The notes under the pieces: model-generated | What the model was told of the DNA's origin: nothing | Seen by the model: the letters and a program-made list of their open reading frames with translations, nothing else | Database searches by the model: none | Shown here: positions 19,301 to 25,827 of the stretch, piece after piece | How the letters are laid out: the number at the start of each line of letters is the position of its first letter | How positions within the stretch are numbered: position 1 is the stretch's first letter | Assembly (NCBI GenBank): GCA_965223305.1 | Contig: CBDCWT010000030.1 | Span: forward strand, 113,955 to 177,954 | Source: CBDCWT01 sp965223305 | GTDB taxonomy: Bacteria > Planctomycetota > Planctomycetia > Pirellulales > Pirellulaceae | Direction of reading: 5' to 3' | DNA length: 64,000 bases | Translations under genes and position numbers: made by a program

Positions 19301-21865
19301 AAAGGGAACCGCTATGTTTCCCGCAGCAACACCCGATGCCGAATCGAACTCGAACGTCACCTGAGGGTTGACTCCGTCAAATGCCGTCAAGGTCTGACCA
19401 TCGGCCAGGAGCGCTCCACCGCCGCGCGGAATGTTAATCCGATCGGCCGCCGCCTCTAACGCCGCCGGAATCGTATCAAACGGATTTCCCAGCGAGCCGT
19501 CTCCATCGACCCCAGCAGACGTGTCGTTCGCTTTGTCAACAAAGATCGTGCGGCCGCTTTGGAACCAAAACTCGTAGTTGCCACCCGAGATCCCATCTCC
19601 GTCACCGTCCAACGATCTGCCTGTGGCATCCCGCAGGTGCGAGCTGGGCCGCGCGCTGAAATCGAATTTCAAGTCATAGACGCCCTCGGTCGTTCCACCA
19701 AATCCCGTGTTCGCGATGGCCGGATCGACACCCTCTAACCCCGTACTCGACACACCTAGGTAGTAAACCCCCGGTTCCAATTCCAATTCGAGATAGGAGT
19801 CTCTGCCAAAGTAGTCGTCGTTGGCCGCCAGGTACTGGCGGGCGTCGCTCCCTTGCTCGTAGAGCGTGATCTTGGTGTCCAGCAGGCTCGCCGATGGCAT
19901 CAGCCGTTCCGCAACCGTCTCGACCTGGAACAAGCCCGCCTCAGCTATCTCAAACTTATACAAGTCAAAGTCGTTGCTGCGGGGGGGATGCAGCCGCTGA
20001 ATGTGGACGATGTCGTGGTCACCCGGAAAGACCGGCTCGTCCTCGTTGGGAAATCGTGTCGAATCGATACTGGCTCGATCTCCCATGATCGTCAGTCCGG
20101 GCAAGTCGTACGAGTGGCCGACTCCCAGATTGTGGCCGATCTCATGCATTGCCACTTGAAACCAACTGCCCCCGTATTGGCTGCTGCCCCAATTCTCCGC
20201 AGCATCCATGATGGCCATGCCACTGAGCGTCCCGTCCGAAATGCCCGAAACGCCGCCAGGACCGGTCGCAACCGATGGATCGAGTGCGCGGAGGTCGCCC
20301 GTGACGATCGTCAACCCTAACGACGGCGACTCCACAAACTGGACTCCCAGCAGATCCCCATAGATTTCGAAGATCTCGCGGGCCCGCTGCTTCTGATTCT
20401 CGGTGATAGCGTTGACCAGTGGATTGCCGGCAGGGTCGTTGCCATAGTCATCCTGGAAATTGTAGAAGGCAATCCGTAGCGCTCCGTTCGGGGTCGGCGC
20501 GGCGCTACCTAGGTGAGTCTCCACGGCGATCTGGCGGTGGCCAGGTTCGTCGTCCCCGCCCGGCAGCGGAAACACGATCGGGCTGGCCGTGATCGCTTCG
20601 CTCAACACCCGCCCGGCCATACCCAAAACACCGACGTCCGTGGCTGTGGAAAACGTCGAATTGTCGTCGTCTATCCCGAGCGTCAGATCAAAGGTCACCT
20701 CCAAGTCGTAGACCCCAGCGCCCCCGCTGACCGCTCCGCTTCCGTCCACCGGGTCGTACGCCGAGTTCGCCTGGCTCGAAATGCCGAGGAAGTAGGTGCC
20801 GACAGCCGGGAGCGTGAAGGTCAGCGTGTCCGCCTCGCCAGCAGCACCGTTGTTGGCAGAGCTAAGCTCCGCGCCAGCCTCGTCAAACAAGCGGACGGTG
20901 GTATCAAGCACCCCTCCCGGACTGACCGCAGCCACGATCTGCCCAGCGTCCAGGGCATGTATCCGATAAAGGTCGATGTCGTCGTCTCCTGCCGACGTGT
21001 CGCCCAGGTAGGCCGTGGTTTGAAACTCGGCTCCCAGCGTGCCGAGATTTACCGCGTCAGCGAACGTGTTGTTGCCTTCGTCCGAGTCACCAATCTCTAA
21101 CTTGTAGTTGCCTTCCGCCAAGGCGCTGGAAAACGTCAAAACCACTTGATTCGTGAGCGAATCGTAGCGAGTAATCGCAGGGACCGTCAGCGAACCATCG
21201 TCCTGGTTGATCAGGCGGTAATAGTCGTTCGACTCGGCACTCGTCCGGTTCAACGTGTCGTCGTTGAAGTAGACCACGATTTGGTTCAAGGATTGCGACA
21301 GCACACCAGTCGCCGGATCGCGGTCAATCGGTTGCGGGACCACCGTGATCACCTGCGGAGCAAGGTCCAACTCGAACTCGCGCGTCGCGTCAACGCCGTC
21401 GTTAAAGGGCTCTCCGACCGTATTGGTGAGCCGATCGGGACCGCCGCCGAGGATGCTGATTCGGTAGCGGTCATCTGGCAAAGGCTGTGAAAAACGAGCG
21501 GTCACTGTCAGAGGTGTGTCGCCAAGCCCGATCGATCCCGGCTCGATCGGCTCGTCATCACCGTCACCAAAGACCTCGTTGACACTCCGGGTAATCTGGA
21601 TCCCGCCGAGCGTCTCCGGGTTGATCGGCGAAACGTCCTCGAACTGAAAGGTCAGCTCCCGGGGCGCCACGTTCAGTAGCGGGGTCTCGCTCAGAGGCTG
21701 CCCGCCGTCAGCCGAGATGTTCACCAGCTGAGGGCCCAAGGCCAGCAGCTGACGCGCTTCGAGAGTCTCTAAGCGCGGGCGACGCTGCCGCTTGCGCCGT
21801 TGTCGGTCCCGATGTCGCAGCCTCTGTATTTCCGCTGACGATAGACGAGCTCGTCGTAATGACAT
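10385..21865 (-). CDS. Giant (3826 aa) metzincin / beta-helix / tandem-95 / dockerin surface protein
   Basis: The start is ATG at 21865 with AGAGG eight bases upstream. A very basic N-terminus leads to LETLEARQLLALG, the LEPR-XLL-like motif. A metzincin site H574-E-x-x-H578-x-x-G-x-x-H584 (HEIGHNLGVGH) is followed by LTIMGD, a plausible Met-turn, so a matrixin-like zinc protease is likely. PPC-like domains sit near residues 300, 660-740 and 1585. Right-handed beta-helix segments (HDNTIIDNSING, LNNIVANASTGI types) lie near 1100-1500 and 2630-2800. Several tandem-95/VCBS modules ending in VLVNDxDPxGD span about 3000-3650. A dockerin pair begins near 3667 and 3706. The protein ends in an acidic, Leu-rich tail (LDEELFDELAEQL). 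The partial protein at 51809-64000 is a paralogue. It is predicted to be a cell-surface adhesin or protease; substrate unknown. Confidence 0.87.
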   Translation of the reverse strand: MSLRRARLSSAEIQRLRHRDRQRRKRQRRPRLETLEARQLLALGPQLVNISADGGQPLSETPLLNVAPRELTFQFEDVSPINPETLGGIQITRSVNEVFGDGDDEPIEPGSIGLGDTPLTVTARFSQPLPDDRYRISILGGGPDRLTNTVGEPFNDGVDATREFELDLAPQVITVVPQPIDRDPATGVLSQSLNQIVVYFNDDTLNRTSAESNDYYRLINQDDGSLTVPAITRYDSLTNQVVLTFSSALAEGNYKLEIGDSDEGNNTFADAVNLGTLGAEFQTTAYLGDTSAGDDDIDLYRIHALDAGQIVAAVSPGGVLDTTVRLFDEAGAELSSANNGAAGEADTLTFTLPAVGTYFLGISSQANSAYDPVDGSGAVSGGAGVYDLEVTFDLTLGIDDDNSTFSTATDVGVLGMAGRVLSEAITASPIVFPLPGGDDEPGHRQIAVETHLGSAAPTPNGALRIAFYNFQDDYGNDPAGNPLVNAITENQKQRAREIFEIYGDLLGVQFVESPSLGLTIVTGDLRALDPSVATGPGGVSGISDGTLSGMAIMDAAENWGSSQYGGSWFQVAMHEIGHNLGVGHSYDLPGLTIMGDRASIDSTRFPNEDEPVFPGDHDIVHIQRLHPPRSNDFDLYKFEIAEAGLFQVETVAERLMPSASLLDTKITLYEQGSDARQYLAANDDYFGRDSYLELELEPGVYYLGVSSTGLEGVDPAIANTGFGGTTEGVYDLKFDFSARPSSHLRDATGRSLDGDGDGISGGNYEFWFQSGRTIFVDKANDTSAGVDGDGSLGNPFDTIPAALEAAADRINIPRGGGALLADGQTLTAFDGVNPQVTFEFDSASGVAAGNIAVPFTAADTADALAASLETAINGVAAFDVAAAATGSTLSLTGADQTDLSGVPALLYVPNVVRVVGNGGADADVTTADDNMPYLVGLDELDAPLVDGQQLLVPQGVTFMIDAGAQFKLQRANLDAGTSSLGISRSHSAIQVLGVPELPVYFRHFRDDSIGGDSDGPSEGPESGGWGGIVFRGDSDLEEIGVYLNYVNHADISHGGGQVFVDGDDVSFTPIHLIASRPTLSYNTITRSADAAISAGPRSFDDAGGRIGPDIHDNTIIDNSINGLFVRINTEFGQPLDRLVGNARWNDTDIPHVLTENLQIAGDPGGPMLGGSGEFIARPAGRLRIDPGVVIKSEGARIEAEIGAQLIAEGTADRKIVFTSQKDDSFGGSGSFDTSNDGDTNPPMPGQWGGLFFNPQSKGSLDHVVLAYGGGLTPIEGGFDGFDAIEVHQAEVRLSRSELRDNSSTGGRTDRNGRGTSERATIFVRGAQPTIVDNVFRNNTGDVANINPSALQFQLHADAGRSTGLAERYPNYDDNHGPLLRLNRLEGNGINGVVVRGGTLTTKSVWDDTDIVHVVDDEIVVPDHHTYSGLVLQSSSSASLVVKLDGDDAGFTAGGNPLDIEDRIGGTIQIVGTGSHPVVFTSLEDDSFTAGLDTSGQPQGDTNNNGTVEAPLAGDWRSIRLERYANDRNVRFIRESEASFAGRQDINGTPAQSRVLGVLAPDEKSGDDNRSLGFKVNGFISLDSPSDVDVYSFTGTAGAEVWIDIDRTGAGLDAMVELVDASGRVVARSRSNDVLSGIAEHLIKEDWRGGDFYTVNPRDPGMRVTLPGVAGSTNNYFVRVRSEPAATDLENVTGGLSRGEYELQIRLRQVDEIPGSTIRFADIHFATDGIEVLGLPSHSFLTGDAYEVASGTTDLGNLLTSDRGSLSVGGNLSDRDNVDYYRFSVDFDLIQAIGGFNSGDKTFPTIFDIDYADGLSRPDTTIAVFDEATGELVLVSRDSNVDDDQPGLGQGADVDDLERGSFGRLDAYLGSVQLPAGVVPAGSTRSYLVAVMSNAQLPLALNATFDPTGNSLVRLEPVTGIHRIAEDHIGFQGYTSGVEGLGTVDVAPQTQLFDISSSIALSANIGPLRLGDMVLYVSQQDRLYTVNPSSGQITTNVGRLAQGAMTQQGQAPPGVLDIAMRSDGELWAVESVPGMMGTVGAISQVDPATAAQGNRMNDAIPEFTPGPPPMGISSDWTDALAWRRVGFDPVNNEVRYQLFYSVRDPITNESVLYQADPTNGSAQMVVNPPRPFGPKGPIAGIGGLTTGLAFIGGTMYGVSDNGKFYRILQFTGVPFHPETGAPFQAKDIPGAEDGFAGLTAGPENLQDGAFADMLFAITNSGRLFALDRMGNPQPVFAGGETFVDTGLGGVTGVTFSAVDFNLWHPTMRRRDDPGHGINASFDQSRPNPNQHRLNVLGYQTTEAEGGASFYFGLEPWQEVDQLNEYIRYDGNAQYGLTPQQHRDLTSNAAITGGGGNNYNLPGGAQGSLTTNPVDLSAYSAADKPTLYFNYFLQTEDANFVGTGAGCCMRDSARVFASTDDGDNWLMLATNNSVLSGDPNAELPRFISAQSTVSENSQQRVQELYDNTGGWRQARIDISEFAGADNLLIRFDFSTAGSMNQGIEGDANGSFFEEERFLANDFEGFYVDDLIIGLTERGEMVTNAPSTTSTFALPVNPEPGSASEVLAGDYQLEIRRGTPTAVTLTGTTADIITISPLDTNDRLIPETGRQGDRNVRREQGHVQIESNRVQDVAGFGIVFDAGARDAIGNRPSPASVRNLPTINNSRLVPGITIENNLIVNAAAGGIRFRGDENLGNVSMAAVPFGRILNNTVYEGAVGIEVSRNASPTILNNIVANASTGISVDGTSLSTVVGANLFSGNADDGTLGENSIVQSEEDPLFIDPASGNFYLAPGSQAIDSSMNSLVDRPEAVAVGDPIGIPPSPIVVPERDFFGQLRVDDPSQEPPPGLGSNIFKDRGAIERADFVGPSGVVISPLDQGAVDLEPAATIVRVDAPILTEILILVSDVGLGLDLTSVTSDRITLEMDGELLLAGIDYQFGFDTTNSTIRLTEFPNNGSFRERYDVTLDNSQATGIRDLADTVIRPNRPGGVTAFTIFTAGVNRPPAVADDQEITIEDLPVTIAVLANDVAPDSPIVASTLVITEQPSNGTVEVNDDGTVAYSPAEGFTGVDTFKYTVEDLDGDTSNEATVRISIVTDVNDAPVLTSSTPASLSNLNEDDRNSRGDTVEELIRSIPGDAITDVDIGAVEGIAIIAADTSNGQWEYNIGDDWMPLGVVSDTSATLLDTAALVRFVPNQDFSGPSGDLTFRAWDQTSGSNGEQGVDVSANGGTTAFSTQTTVARLTVIPINDPPQPQDDDNNDPGGLTTNEDTAFTFSGSLLLANDLDDTPGSILEVVSINQDATLGLVQLRQSVLGTSITYLPNGAFESLTPGQTATDTFTYSVQEAAGLLGSATVTITITGVNDGPVALDDQYATEEDTLLAVQADQGLLVNDADPEGDALIAVAAEVTSSLGAAVTINADGSFEYDASPSDLLQGLPPGTSRADTFSYRATDGAEEAIGVVTVNVSGRNDAPTAVDDRYTTTEDRILEVATVDGVLVNDSDPEGDPITATIEQQPTNGTVSLSTDGAFSYEPNANFFGTDTFTYLVSDGVSASIATVTIDVLNSNDPPIPEDDVYQVEQDEVLEVSAANGVLSNDTDPDGDSLTAERLSGPSAGTATLNSDGSFSYTPAPGFFGRDVFIYRAIDALGASSTATVTIDVSNTRPWRNPSNPLDVNGDGTISPGDVLLIINYLNDRGPSAVPVPTPDPPPFRDVNGDNFISAADALAIVNHLNDENGQAEPEGEESGSSGAPSPLLDEEDDSTLDDSSKSGNQIELIDAAFAANRPPVPAGVSDATAGSNRRLPELDEELFDELAEQLSDSDERDMLFRRLA

Positions 21866-22123
21866 GGACGCAACCTCTGCGGGTAGTTCAATTAAGAGCG
21901 GATCCGTTCACCACCTGGACCGGTAAACTACCCCCCTGGCACGCCCACGCATTCCCAGGCGGCAGACCAGGGGTGTACAGACCGTCACGAGCGCGGAAAG
22001 CTAGCAGGTCCCGTAAAAACAGGAGTTTTGGGTAAAGACCTCTTGCCCTCAAGAGCCCTTACGAGAGAACCCGCGCTTTGCGATAACTCCGGTCGTAGCT
22101 TTCGGTTTCTGTGGGTTAAATCG

Positions 22124-22151
22124 ATTATAGTTGGGGACAAAGCCATTGCAA
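22124..22151 (-). promoter_or_regulatory. Candidate promoter for the giant gene at 10385-21865
   Basis: On the minus strand, TTGCAA (22151-22146) is followed after 16 bases by a perfect TATAAT (22129-22124). The start of transcription would be near 22117, leaving a leader of about 250 nt before the ATG at 21865. The leader contains a CCCCTGG/CCAGGGG pair (about 21932-21974) that could fold. Confidence 0.55.
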
Positions 22152-22369
22152 CAAAATGGACTTTTCGCCACCCCGGCGCAACCTATTTTGCTTATTTTTA
22201 CACCTATTTCGCATGGCCTATAAAGCTCATGGGGCTCGCTCGGGGTGGCATCTGCAGAAATCACCCTGGCTTAGAGTAATGGACGTTGGACGAACGCCGC
22301 CAGTTCCAACGATTTAGAGGGTTGTCCGAGATTTGGTCGAACCAGCGTCTAACTCTAACCTTGATTCTT

Positions 22370-22460
22370 TACTCTCCCCGTGGGGAGAGTCGGCCCGAAG
22401 GGCCAGAGAGGGGGGTACGCGAGGGACGATCACTCCCGGGCAGCCCTCCCCGGACGCTAT
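22370..22460. repeat. Dispersed hairpin repeat, inverted relative to 7015-7075
   Basis: ACTCTCCCC and GGGGAGAGT form a hairpin at 22371-22390. GGCCCGAAGGGCC, then GGGCAGCCCTCCCC follow, as in the block at 7015-7075 but inverted and with about 30 extra bases. The surrounding DNA (22259-22518) holds no supportable gene. Confidence 0.7.
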
Positions 22461-22518
22461 CGCGTCCGACCCTCCCGCGCGCGGGAGGGTGAGGTCGTTT
22501 GTGAAGCGCAAAAGAGCG

Positions 22519-22669
22519 GTAGGCCGGAACAAGCGGCGCCAGCAGCCACCCCTGTGCCTACGATTTCCCCACGCCGCGCTGTTCCGGCATCGGTTTGATG
22601 TGCCGCCGGAACAGCGCGGTGCTCACGGAGTGTGAAACCAGAGCTCTCCCGCCGCTTGTTCCGGCCTAC
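22519..22669. repeat. Nested foldback element with 19-bp perfect terminal inverted repeats
   Basis: GTAGGCCGGAACAAGCGGC (22519-22537) is exactly complementary to 22651-22669. Inside it, CCGCGCTGTTCCGGC (22574-22588) is exactly complementary to 22605-22619. The 151-bp element has no coding capacity and resembles a MITE or a REP pair. It sits beside the transposase gene, but its ends are not those of that element. Confidence 0.75.
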
Positions 22670-22832
22670 TTTCTCACGCAACTCCAGGGAGGACGGCCCA
22701 TCAGCCGGAATGCGTTAGCATCCGGTTTTGGGATGAACCGTGGGCTAACGCCGGCTAACCCGAACTTGAATCGACGAGGTAGTCGTAAACACTCTAGGTG
22801 ACGGGGTTTGTGGCGCATCCCGTTTGCGCGCG

Positions 22833-24671
22833 TTCTGGCTACACGATCTTGGGGGGTGTTACAGCGTCACGTTGAGCAGGTCGAAGACGTGCCGTTGGTA
22901 TTCGGTCGGAGAGGTGAGCTTGTCGTATTCCGCATCAAAGTCTGCGATGTGTATCCGGTTTCGGGTCAGCGTCGCTAGATCACGAAGCAAGTCTTGAAAG
23001 CTTTGGACTGGGTGGCCCTCTTCCGTGAGGCGCGTGGCGTCTTTTTGCTTGGCTGCCTCGGATCGAACCGCCGGGGCGACCGGTGACGAACGTGAGGCGC
23101 TTTCTCGATCGCAGTCGTCAAACAACACTTTGCGTAAACGCTCACGCATGTGCCACTCGACATAGTAGGACAGCATGCAGAGGAAGACATGCGCACGAAT
23201 TCGATCATCCTTGTGATGGTAGATCGGACGAAGCTGGAGGTCTACTGTCTTCAAGGAGCGAAAAGCTCGTTCGACGTGTGACAAACTCTTGTAATTCTCG
23301 ACGACATGTTCGGAGTTCATTTTCTCTTTGGGTACGCTTGTCCGTACAACGTACAGTCCATCCAGCAGCCTCTCGATCTTGATCTTCTCCTCGTTGCGTT
23401 GGAACGCGAAACTACTCTCGGTGATGGTTAGTTCAAAATGCTTTTCCATTTTATGCTTGTTGATCACCTTGCCGACGCGCAAGCCGATTGCTTCCTTGCC
23501 ACGTAATGGCCTGGTCTTGCGGAGAGTCGCTTGGCGGATGGGTTCGAGTTGCTTCTCTGTCGCTTGCAGCAATTCCTCTCGCTTGCGTGAGCGTTCGTCC
23601 GCAAGTTGTGGATTGCGGCAGACGATCAACCGCTCGCCCGGGAAGTCTTCCGATGTGATCTCAGCGAGATCGCGTTCGTCAAACAAAGACTTTTGTATGA
23701 GTTTGGTCTTAATCAGTTTGCGGATCCCGTCGCTACGCAGAGCCGAAATCCAGTCCAAGCCGTCTATGCCACGAAGATCTTCGTTGATACGCGCCGAGGT
23801 GATCATCCCTCGGTCGCCTACGAATACCACACGGTCGATGCCGAATCGCTTACGAACACGAGATACAATCTGAGTGAAGGTAACCGGATCGGCGGTGTTG
23901 CCAGAAAAGACCTCGACCGCAATCGGCCGACCGTCGGGATCACAGAGCAAGCCATACACGATTTGCGGGCGGTCACCACGGTGGTCGCGGCTATAGCCAT
24001 GGGTCACCAAAGATGACTCGCGACCGGTGTAGTAACTCGACGAGACGTCAAACAGAACAAGCACGCCTCCTCGTAGATGCCTTTTCGCAAGCTTGTTTTC
24101 AATTCGCTTCTGACGAGCTAACAACCAATCCATTGCGGCGTAGAGCTCGTGGATCTCCACGCAGCCCAGTCCCAGATCCTCGGCCAACGTGCTTTGTGCT
24201 GTTTCTCCCTTCAGTCCAGTAGACACGCTCAATTTGGAACCAGGGGAGATGAGACGCGACACGACTAACGCCAGGATCAGATCTCGTTCCCGACAGGGAC
24301 GTGATGACAAGAGTTGATCAAGACCGATGTTCCTTGCCGTTTGCAGCACAGCCGTCACGTTTCCATGCGGCAGGCTGCGACGGATTTCAAAGGAACCTTT
24401 TGGTGCCCCTTCGTCGAGTTCCCCATTGAGTCGTCCCCGAATGAACTCGATCACATCCGGCGGCAGATCCGACAAGTTTCCCAGCGTCTCATGTTTCACC
24501 TTTCCGCCTTCGCGATAAGTACGTCGCAAGAGTACCGACGTGTAGGTCTTACCGTTGTGAGTCTTAGTGACGGTAGCAATATGCACGCTGCGTCGTTCTG
24601 GAGTGCTCATCTCCCCGTTGTAGCAACGCCGCGAAAAGCTAGCTAGCCCAAATCGCAAATTTTCTGGCTAC
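22833..24671 (-). mobile_element. Probable IS1634-like (IS4 superfamily) insertion sequence; ends tentative
   Basis: The transposase gene lies between two copies of TTCTGGCTAC (22833-22842 and 24662-24671), which could be a 10-bp target duplication. Just inside them, CGATCTTGGGG on the left partly matches the reverse complement CGATTTGGGC on the right, a weak candidate terminal repeat. No other gene is inside. The boundaries are my inference and need comparison with another copy. Confidence 0.45.
22859..24610 (-). CDS. IS1634-like DDE transposase
   Basis: This transposase of 583 aa is intact, with no internal stop. The ATG at 24610 is chosen because the sequence from MSTPERRSVH reads like the usual family N-terminus; a TTG 48 bases upstream is possible. 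The DDE residues can be placed: D188 in LFDVSSSYYTG, D266 in VGDRGMIT and E447 in HVERAFRSLKT, all in typical surroundings. A long insertion between the second D and the E fits IS4-superfamily enzymes. DHRGDRPQIVYGLL is also typical of IS1634 relatives. It cuts and rejoins its own element's ends. GGGGAG lies directly against the ATG, too close for a normal ribosome binding site, so translation may be weak. The element lies in repeat-rich DNA and disrupts no gene I can see. Confidence 0.9.
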   Translation of the reverse strand: MSTPERRSVHIATVTKTHNGKTYTSVLLRRTYREGGKVKHETLGNLSDLPPDVIEFIRGRLNGELDEGAPKGSFEIRRSLPHGNVTAVLQTARNIGLDQLLSSRPCRERDLILALVVSRLISPGSKLSVSTGLKGETAQSTLAEDLGLGCVEIHELYAAMDWLLARQKRIENKLAKRHLRGGVLVLFDVSSSYYTGRESSLVTHGYSRDHRGDRPQIVYGLLCDPDGRPIAVEVFSGNTADPVTFTQIVSRVRKRFGIDRVVFVGDRGMITSARINEDLRGIDGLDWISALRSDGIRKLIKTKLIQKSLFDERDLAEITSEDFPGERLIVCRNPQLADERSRKREELLQATEKQLEPIRQATLRKTRPLRGKEAIGLRVGKVINKHKMEKHFELTITESSFAFQRNEEKIKIERLLDGLYVVRTSVPKEKMNSEHVVENYKSLSHVERAFRSLKTVDLQLRPIYHHKDDRIRAHVFLCMLSYYVEWHMRERLRKVLFDDCDRESASRSSPVAPAVRSEAAKQKDATRLTEEGHPVQSFQDLLRDLATLTRNRIHIADFDAEYDKLTSPTEYQRHVFDLLNVTL

Positions 24672-24744
24672 GACAATGCATTTGTGAAATCGACTTAAGG
24701 CCAACGCCGAAAAGGAGTTCTCCGCCAAAAGCGGCTCTGGAGCG

Positions 24745-25082
24745 TTTCAAGTTCGGGCTAACGCCCAGCGGCTGATTTTTGTCATGGCCGTCGGCCATCC
24801 TGTTGATCCTGTAAATCCTGTCAAAAAAAGAGGACAGGATCGACAAGATGAAGGAGTGTCATGGCAGAATGCCCGTCACACTCGCTACGACATCCGTTTA
24901 AGGCGCTCGGGAGGGCGAGGCTCCTGCCGAGCCGTTGTCCTGCGTATCGGTTTCGTGTTTACTCTGCTTCTGGCGGACGGCACACGGAGTGTGCCTGCTA
25001 CGGTTGCAGCGGGCAACCGTGGGCTAACGCCCAGCGGCTGATTTGCAGCGTAGCCGAACTCGCCAGAGTTTGGCGGACTGCG
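24745..25082. repeat. Isolated inverted copy of the 228-bp array unit plus flanking repeat
   Basis: On the minus strand this region shows the same order of blocks as the tandem array: AGCCGCTGGGCGTTAGCCC, the GGCAGGAGCCTCGCCCTCCC core and the AATCCTGTC/GACAGGAT arms. It is diverged and interrupted. 25014-25078 matches 6923-7000 inverted. A GGCGGACGGCAC-GTGCCTGCTAC hairpin at 24971-25001 recurs at 33314-33343. There is no gene from 24672 to 25269. Confidence 0.75.
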
Positions 25083-25197
25083 TAACAGCCGCACGGCCTC
25101 CGCGCGGGAGGGTAGAAGTCGATGTCCGCAGGTTTGCGAATTCGGCTACAAACAAGGTGCGTGGCGGTTCGTGATCTCGCATTTCGCCTTCGAAACG

Positions 25198-25243
25198 AAA
25201 GCCAGCCGCACCGGGTGACGGACACCCGGACGCGGCTGGCTTT
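25198..25243 (-). terminator. Bidirectional-looking terminator hairpin after the DUF3467 gene
   Basis: AAAGCCAGCCGC (25198-25209) pairs perfectly with GCGGCTGGCTTT (25232-25243), with a second inner stem CCGGGTG/CACCCGG. It lies just beyond the stop of the minus-strand gene at 25270 and probably ends that transcript. Confidence 0.8.
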
Positions 25244-25269
25244 ACTGCCTAACCAATAAAGGTCTTAGA

Positions 25270-25641
25270 CTACGTCCGCTGCTTGAGCCGCTTTTGGATA
25301 TCCGTCTCCAAGACGCCGAAGACGGCCTCGTGACGCTGGACGGACATGTTCAAGGCTGCCAACAAGCGCTTGGCCGTATAGTAGTTGACGATGATTCGTT
25401 GCTTGACCTGAATCGGGTCCTTGGGCACACCAACCGGTTGCGGATTGAGACCAAAGTCGATGATCAGCTCTTCCGGCGATCCTGTGACTCGGCAGAAGTT
25501 GGAATAGAGTGCAATCGCGTCCTGGTCTTCAACGCTGACCTGAACTTGCTGCTGCTCGGCCGGGGCCTGAGCCGGAGCCGCCGCCTCCGCGGCCGGTGTC
25601 TCTTCTGGTTTTTCCAAGGTCTTTTCTGCGGCTTTAGCCAT
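25270..25641 (-). CDS. DUF3467 family protein
   Basis: This small protein of 123 aa has an Ala/Pro/Glu-rich, probably disordered first third. A conserved block follows, with ALYSNFCRVTGSPEEL, IIDFGLNPQ, a basic-hydrophobic strand and AKRLLAALNMSVQRHEAVFG, which matches the DUF3467 pattern. The ATG at 25641 is preferred over the in-frame ATG at 25656 because GGAG (25651-25654) sits at a normal distance from it. There is no signal peptide or membrane segment, so it is cytoplasmic. It is the last gene of the minus-strand cluster, 186 bases after the M50/HlyD gene and followed by a strong terminator; co-transcription is likely but not certain. The biochemical function of the family is unknown. 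Confidence 0.82.
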   Translation of the reverse strand: MAKAAEKTLEKPEETPAAEAAAPAQAPAEQQQVQVSVEDQDAIALYSNFCRVTGSPEELIIDFGLNPQPVGVPKDPIQVKQRIIVNYYTAKRLLAALNMSVQRHEAVFGVLETDIQKRLKQRT

Positions 25642-25827
25642 TTCTGAATTCTCCATGGGATGGAAACTCAAAGGAATAATCAGCAGCTCTTCGGAGCCGC
25701 TAACAAACGAACTTGTTCACACATCTCGACGGTCTAGGGCCGAGCCAGTTCCCCCCGCAAACTTCACCCCGCGCTCACGGTGTTCTAGAAGGCGACGGCG
25801 GGTGGCCACTCAGCTACAAACTTCTCC

